Below, in pieces: positions 7,991 through 17,643 of a DNA stretch of 64,000 nt; position 1 is the first letter of the stretch; the number at the start of each line of letters is the position of its first letter. A model generated the notes under the pieces. That model made no database searches, was not told where the DNA came from, and worked only from the letters and a program-made list of their open reading frames with translations. Origin of the DNA: Chryseobacterium lactis (GTDB taxonomy: Bacteria; Bacteroidota; Bacteroidia; Flavobacteriales; Weeksellaceae); the NCBI RefSeq assembly GCF_003815875.1, contig NZ_CP033924.1, positions 3,286,001-3,350,000 of the forward strand, written 5' to 3'. The position numbers and the translations under genes were made by a program.

Positions 7991-9349
7991 GGGCTAAAGC
8001 CTAGTGGTGGTCGGAAGATTTTTTCTTCCGATTTTCATTTTTGGTTACTTAAGTTTTATCTTTGATAAGTATACTTATTAATATGTCCATTTTCAACGAA
8101 CACAAAATTTCAGTTTCCCAGTTGTTAAGCTTTATTCCTGAAGCCCTTTTATCCCATCTTTCAGCCAATACTAAAGTAGATCATTATTCTAAAGTTCTTC
8201 AAGGCAGAAAGATGTTTTATCTTCTGTTATTTGCCATTACCAGCAGTGAAAAATTAAGCCAGCGAACACTGGAAGACACATTTAAAGATCCTGTATTTAA
8301 GGCTTTATTCAATCTTGATGAAACTGAAACTGTCAGACGCAGTTCTATTTCTGAGAGGCTTTCGAAAATCGATTCAGGATACTTTAAAGAAATCTACGAT
8401 TGTATTTATAATATGTTCTGTGATTCCTATAACCCGGCAGAAAGAGAAAAATATGATTTAATAAGAACAGATAGCACTGTTATTGGTGAAGCCGCTGGAA
8501 AATTAAAAGAAGGCATTGCTCAAAACGGAGGTAAGAAATTTATTAAGTACAGTGTCTTATTTGATGGACTACTTCCTTGTGGAGTTGAAATTTACAATAC
8601 TCCCAAATACTGTGCAGAAGATAATGCTCTTTCTGAAGCTGTATTGCAACATGTGAAAAGAGAAAAAGAACATGCCAATATTTATATTATAGATAAAGGA
8701 TTGGGTTCTGCCCAAAGAATGAAAGAATTTGATGATAAAGGGGTGTTTTTTGTTATAAGATCTAAAGAAAATAGAAAACATGAAGAAATAAAGTCTTTTA
8801 TTGAAAAAGATCAGAATATCGACTTAGGAGAAATTGTACTGATAAAAGACAGTTTAGTAAAGCTATATTCGTCAAAACCTGTCCCAACTCAAAAAGGGAA
8901 AACTTATAATAAAGAGGAACAAATTGAAACACATTTCAGATTGGTTGTAGTAAGCAGCAAACAGCAACCTGAAAAAGAATTTTGGTTTCTGACCAATGAC
9001 TTTCAAATCTCTGCAAAAGATATTGCGAATTATTATCGAAAAAGATGGGATATTGAAGTTTTTTTTAGATTTCTAAAACAGGAACTTCATGCAAGTCATC
9101 TTCTTTCACTCAATAAAAATGGTATAGAAGTAATGATTTACATGACTCTTATTACAGCTATGCTTATACTGATCTATAAAAAAGCAAATAATATAGGATA
9201 TAAAACAGCCAAAAGAAGATTTGCTATGGAGATAAGAAACCTTGCCATATCCATATTAATAATAGGGGCAGGTGGAAATCCTGATAAAGTCTTTAAAACT
9301 TAAAATAAAATGGTCGGACATTCTTCCGACCACCACTAGGCTTTAGCCC
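7991..9349 (+). mobile_element. IS4-family insertion sequence, apparently intact
   Basis: About 1.36 kb bounded by 27-bp perfect inverted repeats (7991-8017 starting GGGCTAAAGCCTAGTGG, and 9323-9349). It holds one transposase gene. Each end has a subterminal hairpin: CGGAAGA/TCTTCCG at 8012-8030 on the left and GGTCGGA/TCCGACC at 9312-9331 on the right, the latter directly after the transposase stop. I see no clear target-site duplication, so either the true ends lie slightly outside or the insertion is old. The element sits between ppc and a convergent protease gene and breaks neither. Confidence 0.85.
8083..9303 (+). CDS. IS4-family DDE transposase
   Basis: 406 residues from ATG 8083; an in-frame TTG at 8062 is less likely because it overlaps a TATCTTTG -7-like box at 8057-8064. 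Catalytic residues are visible as D130 (RTDSTV), D204 (IIDKGLG) and E325 within the IS4 signature Y-(2)-R-(3)-E-(6)-K, which fits exactly (Y318, R321, E325, K332). The frame is uninterrupted and full length, so the transposase may be active. The family cuts and pastes DNA by a hairpin intermediate. Confidence 0.92.
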   Translation: MSIFNEHKISVSQLLSFIPEALLSHLSANTKVDHYSKVLQGRKMFYLLLFAITSSEKLSQRTLEDTFKDPVFKALFNLDETETVRRSSISERLSKIDSGYFKEIYDCIYNMFCDSYNPAEREKYDLIRTDSTVIGEAAGKLKEGIAQNGGKKFIKYSVLFDGLLPCGVEIYNTPKYCAEDNALSEAVLQHVKREKEHANIYIIDKGLGSAQRMKEFDDKGVFFVIRSKENRKHEEIKSFIEKDQNIDLGEIVLIKDSLVKLYSSKPVPTQKGKTYNKEEQIETHFRLVVVSSKQQPEKEFWFLTNDFQISAKDIANYYRKRWDIEVFFRFLKQELHASHLLSLNKNGIEVMIYMTLITAMLILIYKKANNIGYKTAKRRFAMEIRNLAISILIIGAGGNPDKVFKT

Positions 9350-9453
9350 GTTCTTCTATTATTAATCAAATCCATTGGCTTTAGCCAAAACATATTTTCG
9401 GGTAGTCATTGAAGAGTCCAGACTTGTGAAGATATGAGTGCTAAAAAATATTT

Positions 9454-11058
9454 TTACTCTCTGATGAATTTCTCATAATACGACTTATTTTTAATCTGAA
9501 CTTTCAGATAATAAACTCCTTTTGAAAAATCTGCTATGTTTATTGTTTTTTGATTCTTATTTTTTCTGATCAGTCTTCCCAGATTGTCATAGATTTCCAA
9601 TGTTTGAACTTCATGTTCTGTAGCAATATTCAAAATATTTTTAACAGGGTTGGGGAAAATACTGAACTTTTCTTTCTTCAAAATTTCAGAAGTATTCAGA
9701 ACGGTGTTATAAATGCTGCCAAAATTGAGTATACCGTATCCCATTTGGTCTGTATGATTTGGATAAAGAGAAGCCGTTTGTCTTAGCTTTGTTCTGATTT
9801 GTTCTCTGTTCATATTGGGAAATGCCTGAATGAAACAAGCGACACCTCCTGCAGCAATGGGAGTGGAGATAGAAGTTCCATTAACGGTTACGGTAGCATT
9901 ATCTACCACGGTTGTCGTATTTGTTCCGTGAGCACTTCCATCAGGTTTTATTACTCCAAGAGAATTAGGTCCATAAGAAGAGAATACTGAAGAACTTCCT
10001 GCAGAATCCACTGCTCCGATAGAAAAAACATTGGCGTTGTCTGAAGGAGTCAAAAGATAATGCCATGGCTTATCGCCTGAATTTCCGGCTGCTACCAGTA
10101 CAAAAATTCCTTTTTCCACGGCAATCCCGGCAGCTCTTGCTATGAAGGAGGTGCTTCCGTTCATATCTGCATAGGTATAGCTGTATTGAGGATCATCAAA
10201 AACATTATATCCTAGGGATGAGGTAATGATTTCTACGCCCTTTCTATCTGCTTCTTCAGCAGCTTCAATCCAATATAATTCCTCTTCCGGGACTTCAACC
10301 AAAGAATTTTCAGTCCGATAAAGATAGAACTCTGCATCCGGAGCCGATCCTACAAACAGGTTTTCAAGATAGCCTCCCATAGCACCCAAAATGGCTGTAC
10401 CATGTGCGCTTAAAGTGCTGTTGTAGATGTCCGTAGTTTTGGTAACAAAATCATAACCGGCTTTAATCTGATTGTTGGCCCATAATCTTGAAAATGCAGC
10501 TCCTGTATTTACCGTTGGAAATCCCGCATCAATCACTGCGATTGAGATTCCTGTCCCGGTATAGCCTGCCAGATGAAGTGGTCTTATATTAACCTGATCA
10601 ATTTGTGTAGTACCGGAACCATAATTAAAATTCGTCAGTGTCTTATGAGTTGTTATATTATCATTCCACTTTTGAGCTGGTGACATTTTTACACCTGTAG
10701 AATTATTTCTGGCAAAACTTTCTACCGATAACACAAAAGGTTGAGCCTGCAATGTGGCTATTTGTGCAGGAGTAGCATTCACTGCCGCTCCATTGAGCCA
10801 TTTGGAATAATCCGTCACCGTAAAACCTAGATTCTGAAGATTCTGAAGATAAGATTGTTCGATAGGAGCATCCTGGTCGTTTAATGGAATTCCCAACGTA
10901 GAGCGTCTGGTGAGGGATTTTTGACTCAGCTCTGAAAGTGGATTGGCATAAAAAGCCGCTTTATTAGGCTTATCGGTAAAATGTACAAAAACCAGTTTTG
11001 TTTGAGCCGATACACCGAAATAACCTGTTAAGAAACAAAAGAGTAAAAGTTTTTTCAT
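9454..11058 (-). CDS. Secreted S8 (subtilisin-like) serine protease with T9SS sorting domain
   Basis: 534 residues. Signal peptide MKKLLLFCFLTGYFGVSAQ, an N-terminal prodomain to about residue 160, then the S8 domain with the triad D177 (VIDAG), H219 (SAHGTA) and S396 (NGTSISTP), and oxyanion Asn N326 (AAGNSG). The last 75 residues (FPNPVKN, LEIYDNLGRL, GVYYLKV) are a type A T9SS C-terminal domain, so the protease is exported to the cell surface or medium. The gene is single, with no partner. It faces the IS element, whose right end lies about 100 bp beyond its stop. Confidence 0.93.
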   Translation of the reverse strand: MKKLLLFCFLTGYFGVSAQTKLVFVHFTDKPNKAAFYANPLSELSQKSLTRRSTLGIPLNDQDAPIEQSYLQNLQNLGFTVTDYSKWLNGAAVNATPAQIATLQAQPFVLSVESFARNNSTGVKMSPAQKWNDNITTHKTLTNFNYGSGTTQIDQVNIRPLHLAGYTGTGISIAVIDAGFPTVNTGAAFSRLWANNQIKAGYDFVTKTTDIYNSTLSAHGTAILGAMGGYLENLFVGSAPDAEFYLYRTENSLVEVPEEELYWIEAAEEADRKGVEIITSSLGYNVFDDPQYSYTYADMNGSTSFIARAAGIAVEKGIFVLVAAGNSGDKPWHYLLTPSDNANVFSIGAVDSAGSSSVFSSYGPNSLGVIKPDGSAHGTNTTTVVDNATVTVNGTSISTPIAAGGVACFIQAFPNMNREQIRTKLRQTASLYPNHTDQMGYGILNFGSIYNTVLNTSEILKKEKFSIFPNPVKNILNIATEHEVQTLEIYDNLGRLIRKNKNQKTINIADFSKGVYYLKVQIKNKSYYEKFIRE

Positions 11059-11100
11059 AGCATTATTTTGTATAAAGATAAAAACAAAATCAATAAAATT

Positions 11101-11130
11101 TTTGATAGGATTTTAAATTCCTTATTTTTA
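11101..11130 (+). promoter_or_regulatory. Possible promoter of the glycan-precursor gene run
   Basis: TTTG (11101-11104), 18 bp, then TATTTTTA (11123-11130), seven of eight to TAnnTTTG allowing the free positions. The DegT gene starts 16 nt downstream. The match is imperfect. Confidence 0.4.
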
Positions 11131-11146
11131 CAGAAATATTTATTAT

Positions 11147-12271
11147 ATGAAAAAGATTCAGATGGTTGACTTGCAAAGTCAGTATTACAAAATAAAGAAT
11201 GATGTTGACAATGCAGTTTTAAATGTAATGGATTCGGCAGCTTTTATCAACGGTCCTGAAGTAAAGTCTTTCCAGAATGAATTGGAGTCTTATTTAGACG
11301 TGAAACATGTGATTCCATGTGCTAATGGAACTGATGCACTACAGATTGCCCTTATGGCGTTAGATCTGAAAGAAGGAGATGAAATCATTACTGCTGATTT
11401 TACGTTTGCAGCGACAGTGGAAGTCATTCACTTGCTAAAATTAAAATCTGTATTGGTGGATGTTGATTACGATACATTTACGATTTCAACTGAAGAAATA
11501 AAAAAAGCGATTACTCCAAGAACTAAAGCCATTATTCCGGTACATATTTTCGGACAATGTGCTAATATGGAAGAAATTCTAAAAATTGCTGAAGAGCATA
11601 ATCTGTACGTTATTGAGGACAATGCACAGGCAATTGGTTCAGATTATACATTTTCTGACGGAACAGTAAAACAAGCCGGAACAATGTCTACAGTAGGAAC
11701 AACTTCTTTCTTCCCTTCAAAAAACCTGGGATGTTATGGTGATGGTGGTGCGATCTTTACCAATAATGATGAGCTGGCTCACCGTTTAAGAGGAATTGTA
11801 AACCACGGAATGTACGAAAGATATTACCACGATGAGGTAGGAGTAAACTCCCGTTTAGACAGCATTCAGGCTGCGGTTTTAAGAAAAAAGCTTCCGCATC
11901 TGGATTCTTACAACGAAGCAAGAAGAAAGGCTGCAGATTACTATGATGAAGCATTCGAAGGGAATCCAAACATTCTTACTCCTAAAAGATCTGAAAACTC
12001 TACCCACGTATTTCACCAGTATACATTAAGAATCCTGAACGGAAAACGTAATGAGCTACAGAAATTCCTTACAGAGAAAGAAATTCCGGCAATGATCTAT
12101 TATCCGGTAGCATTAAGAAAACAAAAAGCATACTTCCAGGAAAGTAACGATGCTGATTTTGTGAATACAGATAAGTTATTGGATCAGGTAATTTCCCTTC
12201 CAATGCATACTGAATTGGATGAAGAGCAGTTGAAGTATATTACAGATGCAGTGCTTGAGTTTATGGGATAA
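11147..12271 (+). CDS. DegT/DnrJ/EryC1/StrS-family aminotransferase
   Basis: 374 residues of the PLP-dependent family that aminates nucleotide-linked keto-sugars. The PLP lysine is K192 in FFPSKNLG, the cofactor-binding Asp is D158 in EDNAQ, and GDGGAIFT follows. It is closest in style to WbpE/DesV-type enzymes (C4- or C3-amino sugars), but the substrate cannot be read from the sequence. It heads a tightly spaced five-gene run with galE and a cytidylyltransferase, which supports a role in surface polysaccharide or glycoprotein sugar synthesis. Confidence 0.9.
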   Translation: MKKIQMVDLQSQYYKIKNDVDNAVLNVMDSAAFINGPEVKSFQNELESYLDVKHVIPCANGTDALQIALMALDLKEGDEIITADFTFAATVEVIHLLKLKSVLVDVDYDTFTISTEEIKKAITPRTKAIIPVHIFGQCANMEEILKIAEEHNLYVIEDNAQAIGSDYTFSDGTVKQAGTMSTVGTTSFFPSKNLGCYGDGGAIFTNNDELAHRLRGIVNHGMYERYYHDEVGVNSRLDSIQAAVLRKKLPHLDSYNEARRKAADYYDEAFEGNPNILTPKRSENSTHVFHQYTLRILNGKRNELQKFLTEKEIPAMIYYPVALRKQKAYFQESNDADFVNTDKLLDQVISLPMHTELDEEQLKYITDAVLEFMG

Positions 12272-12276
12272 AAAAG

Positions 12277-12723
12277 ATGAAGGAATTTTTTCTTAAAGGT
12301 AAAAAGTATAAATTCTTTTTAGGGTTTCATCTTTTTATAGTAGGAATTTATTTACTCTATTTGATAAATACGGTAATGTCCTACAATTCCTTATCTTATT
12401 CTAAATACTATAAAGAGAGTATTTTTGAAAATATTCTGAAATACTCTTTTTACATAATTGTGAACCTAATTGCAGGAATAATTATTTTTTGCAAATTAAA
12501 ATATACAAAGGTTATTCTCAATTTTTTTGCAGTAGTAATCCTTATTTTGGTTTGTTTTGCTAATTATACCTTAATTAAAAGTTACATTAACAATTCATAT
12601 TACAACTTTGTAATTATTTTTAATACATTAGTTATCGGTTTTGTTCTTTTTTATATCTTTTATTTAAATCATAGAGAAATAGAAAAAAATGAAATAGAAA
12701 ATATAGGAAAACACGAAGATTAA
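12277..12723 (+). CDS. Small membrane protein of unknown function
   Basis: 148 residues with four predicted membrane helices (about residues 14-32, 48-68, 75-95 and 106-127) and short charged ends (KEFFLKGKKYK, HREIEKNEIENIGKHED). It begins 5 bp after the aminotransferase stop and ends 3 bp before galE, so it is cotranscribed with them. It is AT-richer than its neighbours. I recognise no family. Confidence 0.75.
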   Translation: MKEFFLKGKKYKFFLGFHLFIVGIYLLYLINTVMSYNSLSYSKYYKESIFENILKYSFYIIVNLIAGIIIFCKLKYTKVILNFFAVVILILVCFANYTLIKSYINNSYYNFVIIFNTLVIGFVLFYIFYLNHREIEKNEIENIGKHED

Positions 12724-12726
12724 AAA

Positions 12727-13746
12727 ATGGCAATACTTGTTACAGGTGGACTTGGATATATCGGTTCCCATACAGTGGTAGAACTTATCAATAGCGGCTT
12801 TGATGTTGTTATTGTAGATGATTTATCCAATTCAGAAAGGTTTATTTTAAATAATATTGAGGAAATTACAGGCAAAAAACCCGTTTTTTATCCTTTTGAT
12901 TTAAAAAGAAGAGAGCTTCTTACTCAGGTTTTTGAAGCTCATAAAATTGAGGGTTGTATTAATTTCGCAGCCTCAAAGGCAGTAGGAGAGAGCCAGATAA
13001 AGCCTGTGGATTATTACGAAAATAATTTATTTTCGCTGATCAATATCCTTCAGGAATTTAAAGAAAGAGAAATCTCCAATTTCATTTTCAGTTCATCATG
13101 TACCGTATACGGACAGGCAGATACAATGCCAATTGATGAAAATACTCCTTTGAAAATGCCTGAAAGTGTATATGGCAAAACAAAGCAGATGGGAGAGGAA
13201 ATCCTGGCTGATTTTGCAAAAGCATATAATCGCAAAATATCAATTTTAAGATATTTTAACCCGATCGGAGCCCATCCATCTGGTAAAATAGGGGAATTAC
13301 CCATTGGGATTCCTAATAATTTAGTACCTTACGTTATGCAGACTGCTTCGGGAGTGCGTGATAAATTAAGCATTTGGGGTGATGATTATCCAACGGAAGA
13401 TGGAACAGCAGTTCGTGATTATATCTATGTTGTAGATCTGGCAAAGGCTCACGTTGCAGCTCTAAAAAAACTGATAGAAGATCAGTCTTCCGAAGCGGTG
13501 ATTGATACTTACAACTTAGGAACAGGAAAAGGTTCTTCAGTACTGGAAGTGGTAAAAGCTTTTGAAAACGCAAACAATGTAGAGGTTCCTTATCAGATTT
13601 GTGAAAGAAGGGATGGTGATATTACCATTGCTTATGCAAATCCTGCAAAAGCAGAAAAGGAGCTTGGATGGAAGTCTGAAACCTCATTGGAAGAATCTTT
13701 GAGAACTGTCTGGGAGTGGCAAAAATACCTGAACTCAAGAAACTAA
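12727..13746 (+). CDS. galE: UDP-glucose 4-epimerase
   Basis: 339 residues, extended short-chain dehydrogenase fold. The NAD loop GGLGYIGSH covers residues 7-15 and the catalytic residues S124, Y149 and K153 fall at the same numbers as in E. coli GalE. It interconverts UDP-glucose and UDP-galactose (or the N-acetyl forms). Position in the five-gene run points to supply of UDP-galactose-type donors for surface glycans rather than galactose catabolism, since no galK/galT are adjacent. Confidence 0.95.
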   Translation: MAILVTGGLGYIGSHTVVELINSGFDVVIVDDLSNSERFILNNIEEITGKKPVFYPFDLKRRELLTQVFEAHKIEGCINFAASKAVGESQIKPVDYYENNLFSLINILQEFKEREISNFIFSSSCTVYGQADTMPIDENTPLKMPESVYGKTKQMGEEILADFAKAYNRKISILRYFNPIGAHPSGKIGELPIGIPNNLVPYVMQTASGVRDKLSIWGDDYPTEDGTAVRDYIYVVDLAKAHVAALKKLIEDQSSEAVIDTYNLGTGKGSSVLEVVKAFENANNVEVPYQICERRDGDITIAYANPAKAEKELGWKSETSLEESLRTVWEWQKYLNSRN

Positions 13747-13759
13747 AAATATTATCATT

Positions 13760-14524
13760 ATGGCTTGGAATCCTGAAGTATACGATCAGTTTAAAGAAGA
13801 GCGTTCAGCGCCTTTCTTTGATTTATTAAAACTTGTTGAGTCAAAGACCGGTTTATCCGTCATCGATTTAGGATGTGGAACCGGAGAACTGACCTCTAAG
13901 CTTTTGGATTACCTGGAAGATTCCAAAGTGTTGGGCATAGATTCTTCAGAAGAAATGCTTGAAAAAGCAGCTCATTTTGCAACAAGCAGACTTCATTTTG
14001 ATAAAAGAAGCATCGAAGAGCAACTTCATCTTGGAGATGCTTATGATCTTATTATTTCCAACGCCGCCATACAGTGGTGCAGCAATCATAAAGAACTTTT
14101 TCCAAGGATTATCAGTAAAATTAAACCAGGCGGACAATTGGCGGTACAAATACCATCCAACCATGAGTATATCGTACATCAACTGCTGAGAAAAATTGCA
14201 GGTACAGAACCTTATAAAACAGCTTATAACTCCTGGGAAAGAGAATATACGGTCTTGAAAATTGAAGATTATGCCCGTATATTATTTGATCACAACGGAA
14301 GAGAAATTACCGTATTTGAGAAAGTGTTTCCTCATGTCCTGGAAAATGCTGAAGCAGTATTTACCTGGGCTTCCGGAACAGCTATGCTTCCGTACATTGA
14401 AAATCTTCCGGACGACTTGAAAGAACAATTTAAAAAAGAGTATAAAAACGAATTACAAAACACCTTCCCTGAATCACCGGTCTTTTATCCTTTTAAAAGA
14501 ACATTTATTTCAGCGAAGTTTTAA
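13760..14524 (+). CDS. SAM-dependent methyltransferase, trans-aconitate methyltransferase-like
   Basis: 254 residues. Class I motif VIDLGCGTGELT (residues 35-46) binds S-adenosylmethionine, and the beginning MAWNPEVYDQFKEER and the IQWCSNH and PGGQLAVQIPSN segments are those of Tam, which methylates trans-aconitate in E. coli. Its setting, 13 bp after galE and 13 bp before a cytidylyltransferase, fits a sugar or small-acid substrate equally well, so I leave the symbol blank. Confidence 0.85.
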   Translation: MAWNPEVYDQFKEERSAPFFDLLKLVESKTGLSVIDLGCGTGELTSKLLDYLEDSKVLGIDSSEEMLEKAAHFATSRLHFDKRSIEEQLHLGDAYDLIISNAAIQWCSNHKELFPRIISKIKPGGQLAVQIPSNHEYIVHQLLRKIAGTEPYKTAYNSWEREYTVLKIEDYARILFDHNGREITVFEKVFPHVLENAEAVFTWASGTAMLPYIENLPDDLKEQFKKEYKNELQNTFPESPVFYPFKRTFISAKF

Positions 14525-14537
14525 TTTACACATTAAT

Positions 14538-14990
14538 ATGAAGACACAAAGAATAGGTATTACATTTTCCTCATTTGATCTATTACATGCAGGACATATC
14601 AAAATGCTTGAAGAAGCTAAAACCGTTTGCGACTATTTAATCGTTGGACTTCAGATCGATCCTTCACATGATCGCCCCAACAAGAATAAGCCAAGCCAGA
14701 CTATTGTTGAGCGTTATATTCAGCTAAAAGCGGTAAACGCTGTAGATGAGATTATTCCTTACTATACAGAAGAAGATTTACAGGATATTTTAAAGTCTTT
14801 CGTCATTGACGTAAGAATTATCGGTGATGATTATATGGACAGAGATTTTACAGGTAAACAATACTGTGAAGAAAAAGGAATAGAAATCTTTTATAACAAA
14901 AGAGACCACAGGTTTTCCACCAGTGATTTAAGAAGAAGAATTTACGAAGCAGAAAAGGATAAATATTCAAAACCTGAATCCGTAAAATAA
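14538..14990 (+). CDS. Adenylyl/cytidylyltransferase-family protein (TagD-like)
   Basis: 150 residues of the nucleotidyltransferase fold. The HxGH motif is HAGH at residues 17-20, preceded by GITFSSFDLL; the family's ISSTxxR signature appears as FSTSDLR near residue 131. Glycerol-3-phosphate cytidylyltransferases have this size and arrangement; they make CDP-glycerol or similar donors. It is the last gene of the run beginning at 11147 and is followed by a bidirectional terminator. The acceptor substrate is unknown. Confidence 0.85.
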   Translation: MKTQRIGITFSSFDLLHAGHIKMLEEAKTVCDYLIVGLQIDPSHDRPNKNKPSQTIVERYIQLKAVNAVDEIIPYYTEEDLQDILKSFVIDVRIIGDDYMDRDFTGKQYCEEKGIEIFYNKRDHRFSTSDLRRRIYEAEKDKYSKPESVK

Positions 14991-15001
14991 AAGAATAAAA
15001 A

Positions 15002-15025
15002 AATCCCGAAGTAATTTTCGGGATT
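15002..15025. terminator. Bidirectional rho-independent terminator
   Basis: Stem AATCCCGAA (15002-15010) / TTCGGGATT (15017-15025), 6-nt loop, with T-rich flank on the plus side and A-rich flank on the other. It lies between convergent genes and can serve both. Confidence 0.85.
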
Positions 15026-15033
15026 TTATTTTG

Positions 15034-17643
15034 TTACATTGGGCCACCTTGTTGGTCGTCGCCTGCTGCATTAGAATTAATATCTTTTTTCTTTTTAGCC
15101 TGTTCTATTTTCTCTCCCTGTTTAAATCTGTAGGTTAAAGAAATAGAAAATTGTCTTGGCTGCCATTGCATATAATTGCTTCGTGTATAATCGCTGTTGA
15201 AACTCAATACTTCTCTGCTTCTGGTGTTGAAGATATCCTGGATATTAAAAGAGAGCGTTCCGTCTCCTTTCCAGATGGTTTTTGAAGCTCCAAAGTTCAG
15301 TGCATACATATCCTGTGTATTCTGATTCGCTGTTTTTTGTGCCCCTCTGTAGAATCCTTGCAATTGTACACTTAAAGTTTTATCAAGCTTAAATGTTGTA
15401 TTAAGACGTGCTCTCGTAGAGAAACCGTTCCCTGTAAAGTTCATAGAACCTGTTTTTGCCACGCCATTTACATCTTTTGCATCATAGTAGGCAATTCCAG
15501 TCGTTTTGTATCCGAACATATCCAAACTACCCATTATTTTCAACCATGCAAAAGGGTCATAAGTAAAGTTAAGATCCAAACCATAACGATCATCATTTCC
15601 AAGGTTGATAGGTTTTGTATAGAAAACACTTTTACTTTCATCAGGTCTGTATACAAGCATTTTAGTATCATCAGTAGCATGTCTGTAATACAAAGTAGGA
15701 TTGATGGTGAATTTCTTTCTCGTAATGTTATATCCAACCTCATAAGAGTCTACATAGGATGGATTCAGATCAATATTTCCTTCAAAAATGTTCTGACTGT
15801 TGCTATAGTTTGGAAAAGGGACCATAAAGAACGATCTCGGTCTGTCTATTCTACGGGAGTAGTTAACCAAAATCTGATTGTTTTTGGAAACGTCATAGCT
15901 TAAAAATACACTTGGAAACAGATTGTTGTAATTCTTTGTCTTATCTATTGCGGGTGTATTAGGGTTTTGATTGGCGTAATTAATCTTAACATTCGAAAGC
16001 TCATCTCTCAAACCTAACTGATATCCAAAGTTTCCGATTTTACTTCTGAACTGAAGATAAAAAGCATTGAATATCTCTCTGTAATCAGTGTTGTTATTAT
16101 AATCCGGAATAAATGGATTATCAGACGTACTGCTTACAAAATTATCATATGTATTATCATTAACATCTAATCTATATCCTGCTTCAAATTTGGAATTTTC
16201 TCCTATCGGTAACTCGTAATCAGCTTTTCCGATAATTGTTTTACTTACAGAATGTCTTCTGGTAATATCTTGTATATCGGGTCTAAGATCATTGGTTTCA
16301 AGAATGTCTGCATTATTATTGCTTCTGTTTCTCTGTACACTTAATGATAAAGATAAATTCTGTCCCTTATCATCAAATTTATGATCCAGTCCTACATCTC
16401 CCTGAAATGCCAGGTTGTTAAATACACTCTTGGAATCCCTTAATCCATGAGGGTTCAAAAGGCTCCATTTTCCTGCTACAGTCTGCAGATCCAGTGGATT
16501 ATCTCTGAAAAATCGGTAGAAACTGTCATAGGTATCCAATAATTCATTCCCGTCTCCCTCAAATGTTCGCACTAATCCTGTTAAATTGATGGATGTTTTT
16601 TCAGAAAGATCATATACAAAACCTGCACTTGCATTATAATTTTTGTTAAAGGTTTTATTGGTTGAATTTTGCAGCTGGTGTACAGGGACGTCATTTGGGA
16701 TTTTCTCCTTTACAATGGTCGGGAAAGCTATATTATGATAAGTCGTTTCCGAATTATTCTTAGTTCTGTTTTCTGTGTAGCCGCCGCCGCCATTCACAAA
16801 CCACGTCCAGTTATTTTTTCTCCAGCTTAAATTCGTATTAAGAGCTGTCCTTGGAAAATATCCCAGAGTTCCTACGACACTCCCATTAAAGCCTATTTTT
16901 TTGTTCTTTTTAAGAATAATATTTAAAATACCCGAAGTACCACTGGCTTCAAATTTTGAAGAAGGGTTGGTGATTACCTCAATTCTTTCAATCTGATCAG
17001 CAGGAATACTTTGCAATGCATTGGCTCCGTCATCAATGCCAAGAAGGGCAGAAGGCTTTCCATTGATCAGAAACTTTACATTAGTGCTTCCACGCATAGA
17101 TACAGTACCGTCAGTATCTACAGAAACGGAAGGTACATTGGTTAATACATCCTGAAGACTACCTCCTTTACTTACGATATCCTGTGAAGGATCGTAGGTT
17201 TTTTTATCAAGTTCTACTTTAAAAGGTTTTGTTGCAGAAGCTGTGATAACAACCCCCTGTAGTTCCTGGGTTTTTCCGTCCAAAGTTGTTGTAGCTTCGG
17301 GTTCGATGGATAATGCTCCGATGTTTCCGCTTGCCGTAATGTTTTTGCTGACTACACTTTTCTTGTAATCAATAGCCTCTACCGTAATGTCGTAATCTCC
17401 CGGAGCCAGTTGTAGCTTGTACTGTCCTTTTTCGTCAGTCAGTACAGCGTCACTCAAAGTTTTGTTGGCTTTATTGCTAAAAGTCACAGAGGCATAGGGT
17501 ACCGGTTGATTTTTTTTGTTAACAATACTTCCTGAAATTCCTGCCTTTTCTTGCGCAAAAGCCATTGCTGCTGCCGAAAGTACCAACGTAAGTCCTAAAG
17601 TTTTTCTGGTGAAAATATTGACAATTTCTGTCTTATTCTTCAT
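15034..17643 (-). CDS. TonB-dependent outer-membrane receptor (OMP_b-brl_3 type)
   Basis: 869 residues. After an N-terminal export region (about 1-30, ending AMAFAQ) comes a carboxypeptidase-regulatory-like beta domain (about 33-110), a TonB plug (about 130-245, with GSLQDVLTNVPSV and STNVKFLINGKP) and a long beta barrel of the outer-membrane beta-barrel family protein group. The barrel ends in FSISLTYRFKQG and is followed by an unusual hydrophilic tail ending QQGGPM, which places the usual terminal aromatic about 30 residues inside. No SusD partner is present, so it is not a classical SusCD pair. The ligand is unknown. Confidence 0.9.
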   Translation of the reverse strand: MKNKTEIVNIFTRKTLGLTLVLSAAAMAFAQEKAGISGSIVNKKNQPVPYASVTFSNKANKTLSDAVLTDEKGQYKLQLAPGDYDITVEAIDYKKSVVSKNITASGNIGALSIEPEATTTLDGKTQELQGVVITASATKPFKVELDKKTYDPSQDIVSKGGSLQDVLTNVPSVSVDTDGTVSMRGSTNVKFLINGKPSALLGIDDGANALQSIPADQIERIEVITNPSSKFEASGTSGILNIILKKNKKIGFNGSVVGTLGYFPRTALNTNLSWRKNNWTWFVNGGGGYTENRTKNNSETTYHNIAFPTIVKEKIPNDVPVHQLQNSTNKTFNKNYNASAGFVYDLSEKTSINLTGLVRTFEGDGNELLDTYDSFYRFFRDNPLDLQTVAGKWSLLNPHGLRDSKSVFNNLAFQGDVGLDHKFDDKGQNLSLSLSVQRNRSNNNADILETNDLRPDIQDITRRHSVSKTIIGKADYELPIGENSKFEAGYRLDVNDNTYDNFVSSTSDNPFIPDYNNNTDYREIFNAFYLQFRSKIGNFGYQLGLRDELSNVKINYANQNPNTPAIDKTKNYNNLFPSVFLSYDVSKNNQILVNYSRRIDRPRSFFMVPFPNYSNSQNIFEGNIDLNPSYVDSYEVGYNITRKKFTINPTLYYRHATDDTKMLVYRPDESKSVFYTKPINLGNDDRYGLDLNFTYDPFAWLKIMGSLDMFGYKTTGIAYYDAKDVNGVAKTGSMNFTGNGFSTRARLNTTFKLDKTLSVQLQGFYRGAQKTANQNTQDMYALNFGASKTIWKGDGTLSFNIQDIFNTRSREVLSFNSDYTRSNYMQWQPRQFSISLTYRFKQGEKIEQAKKKKDINSNAAGDDQQGGPM

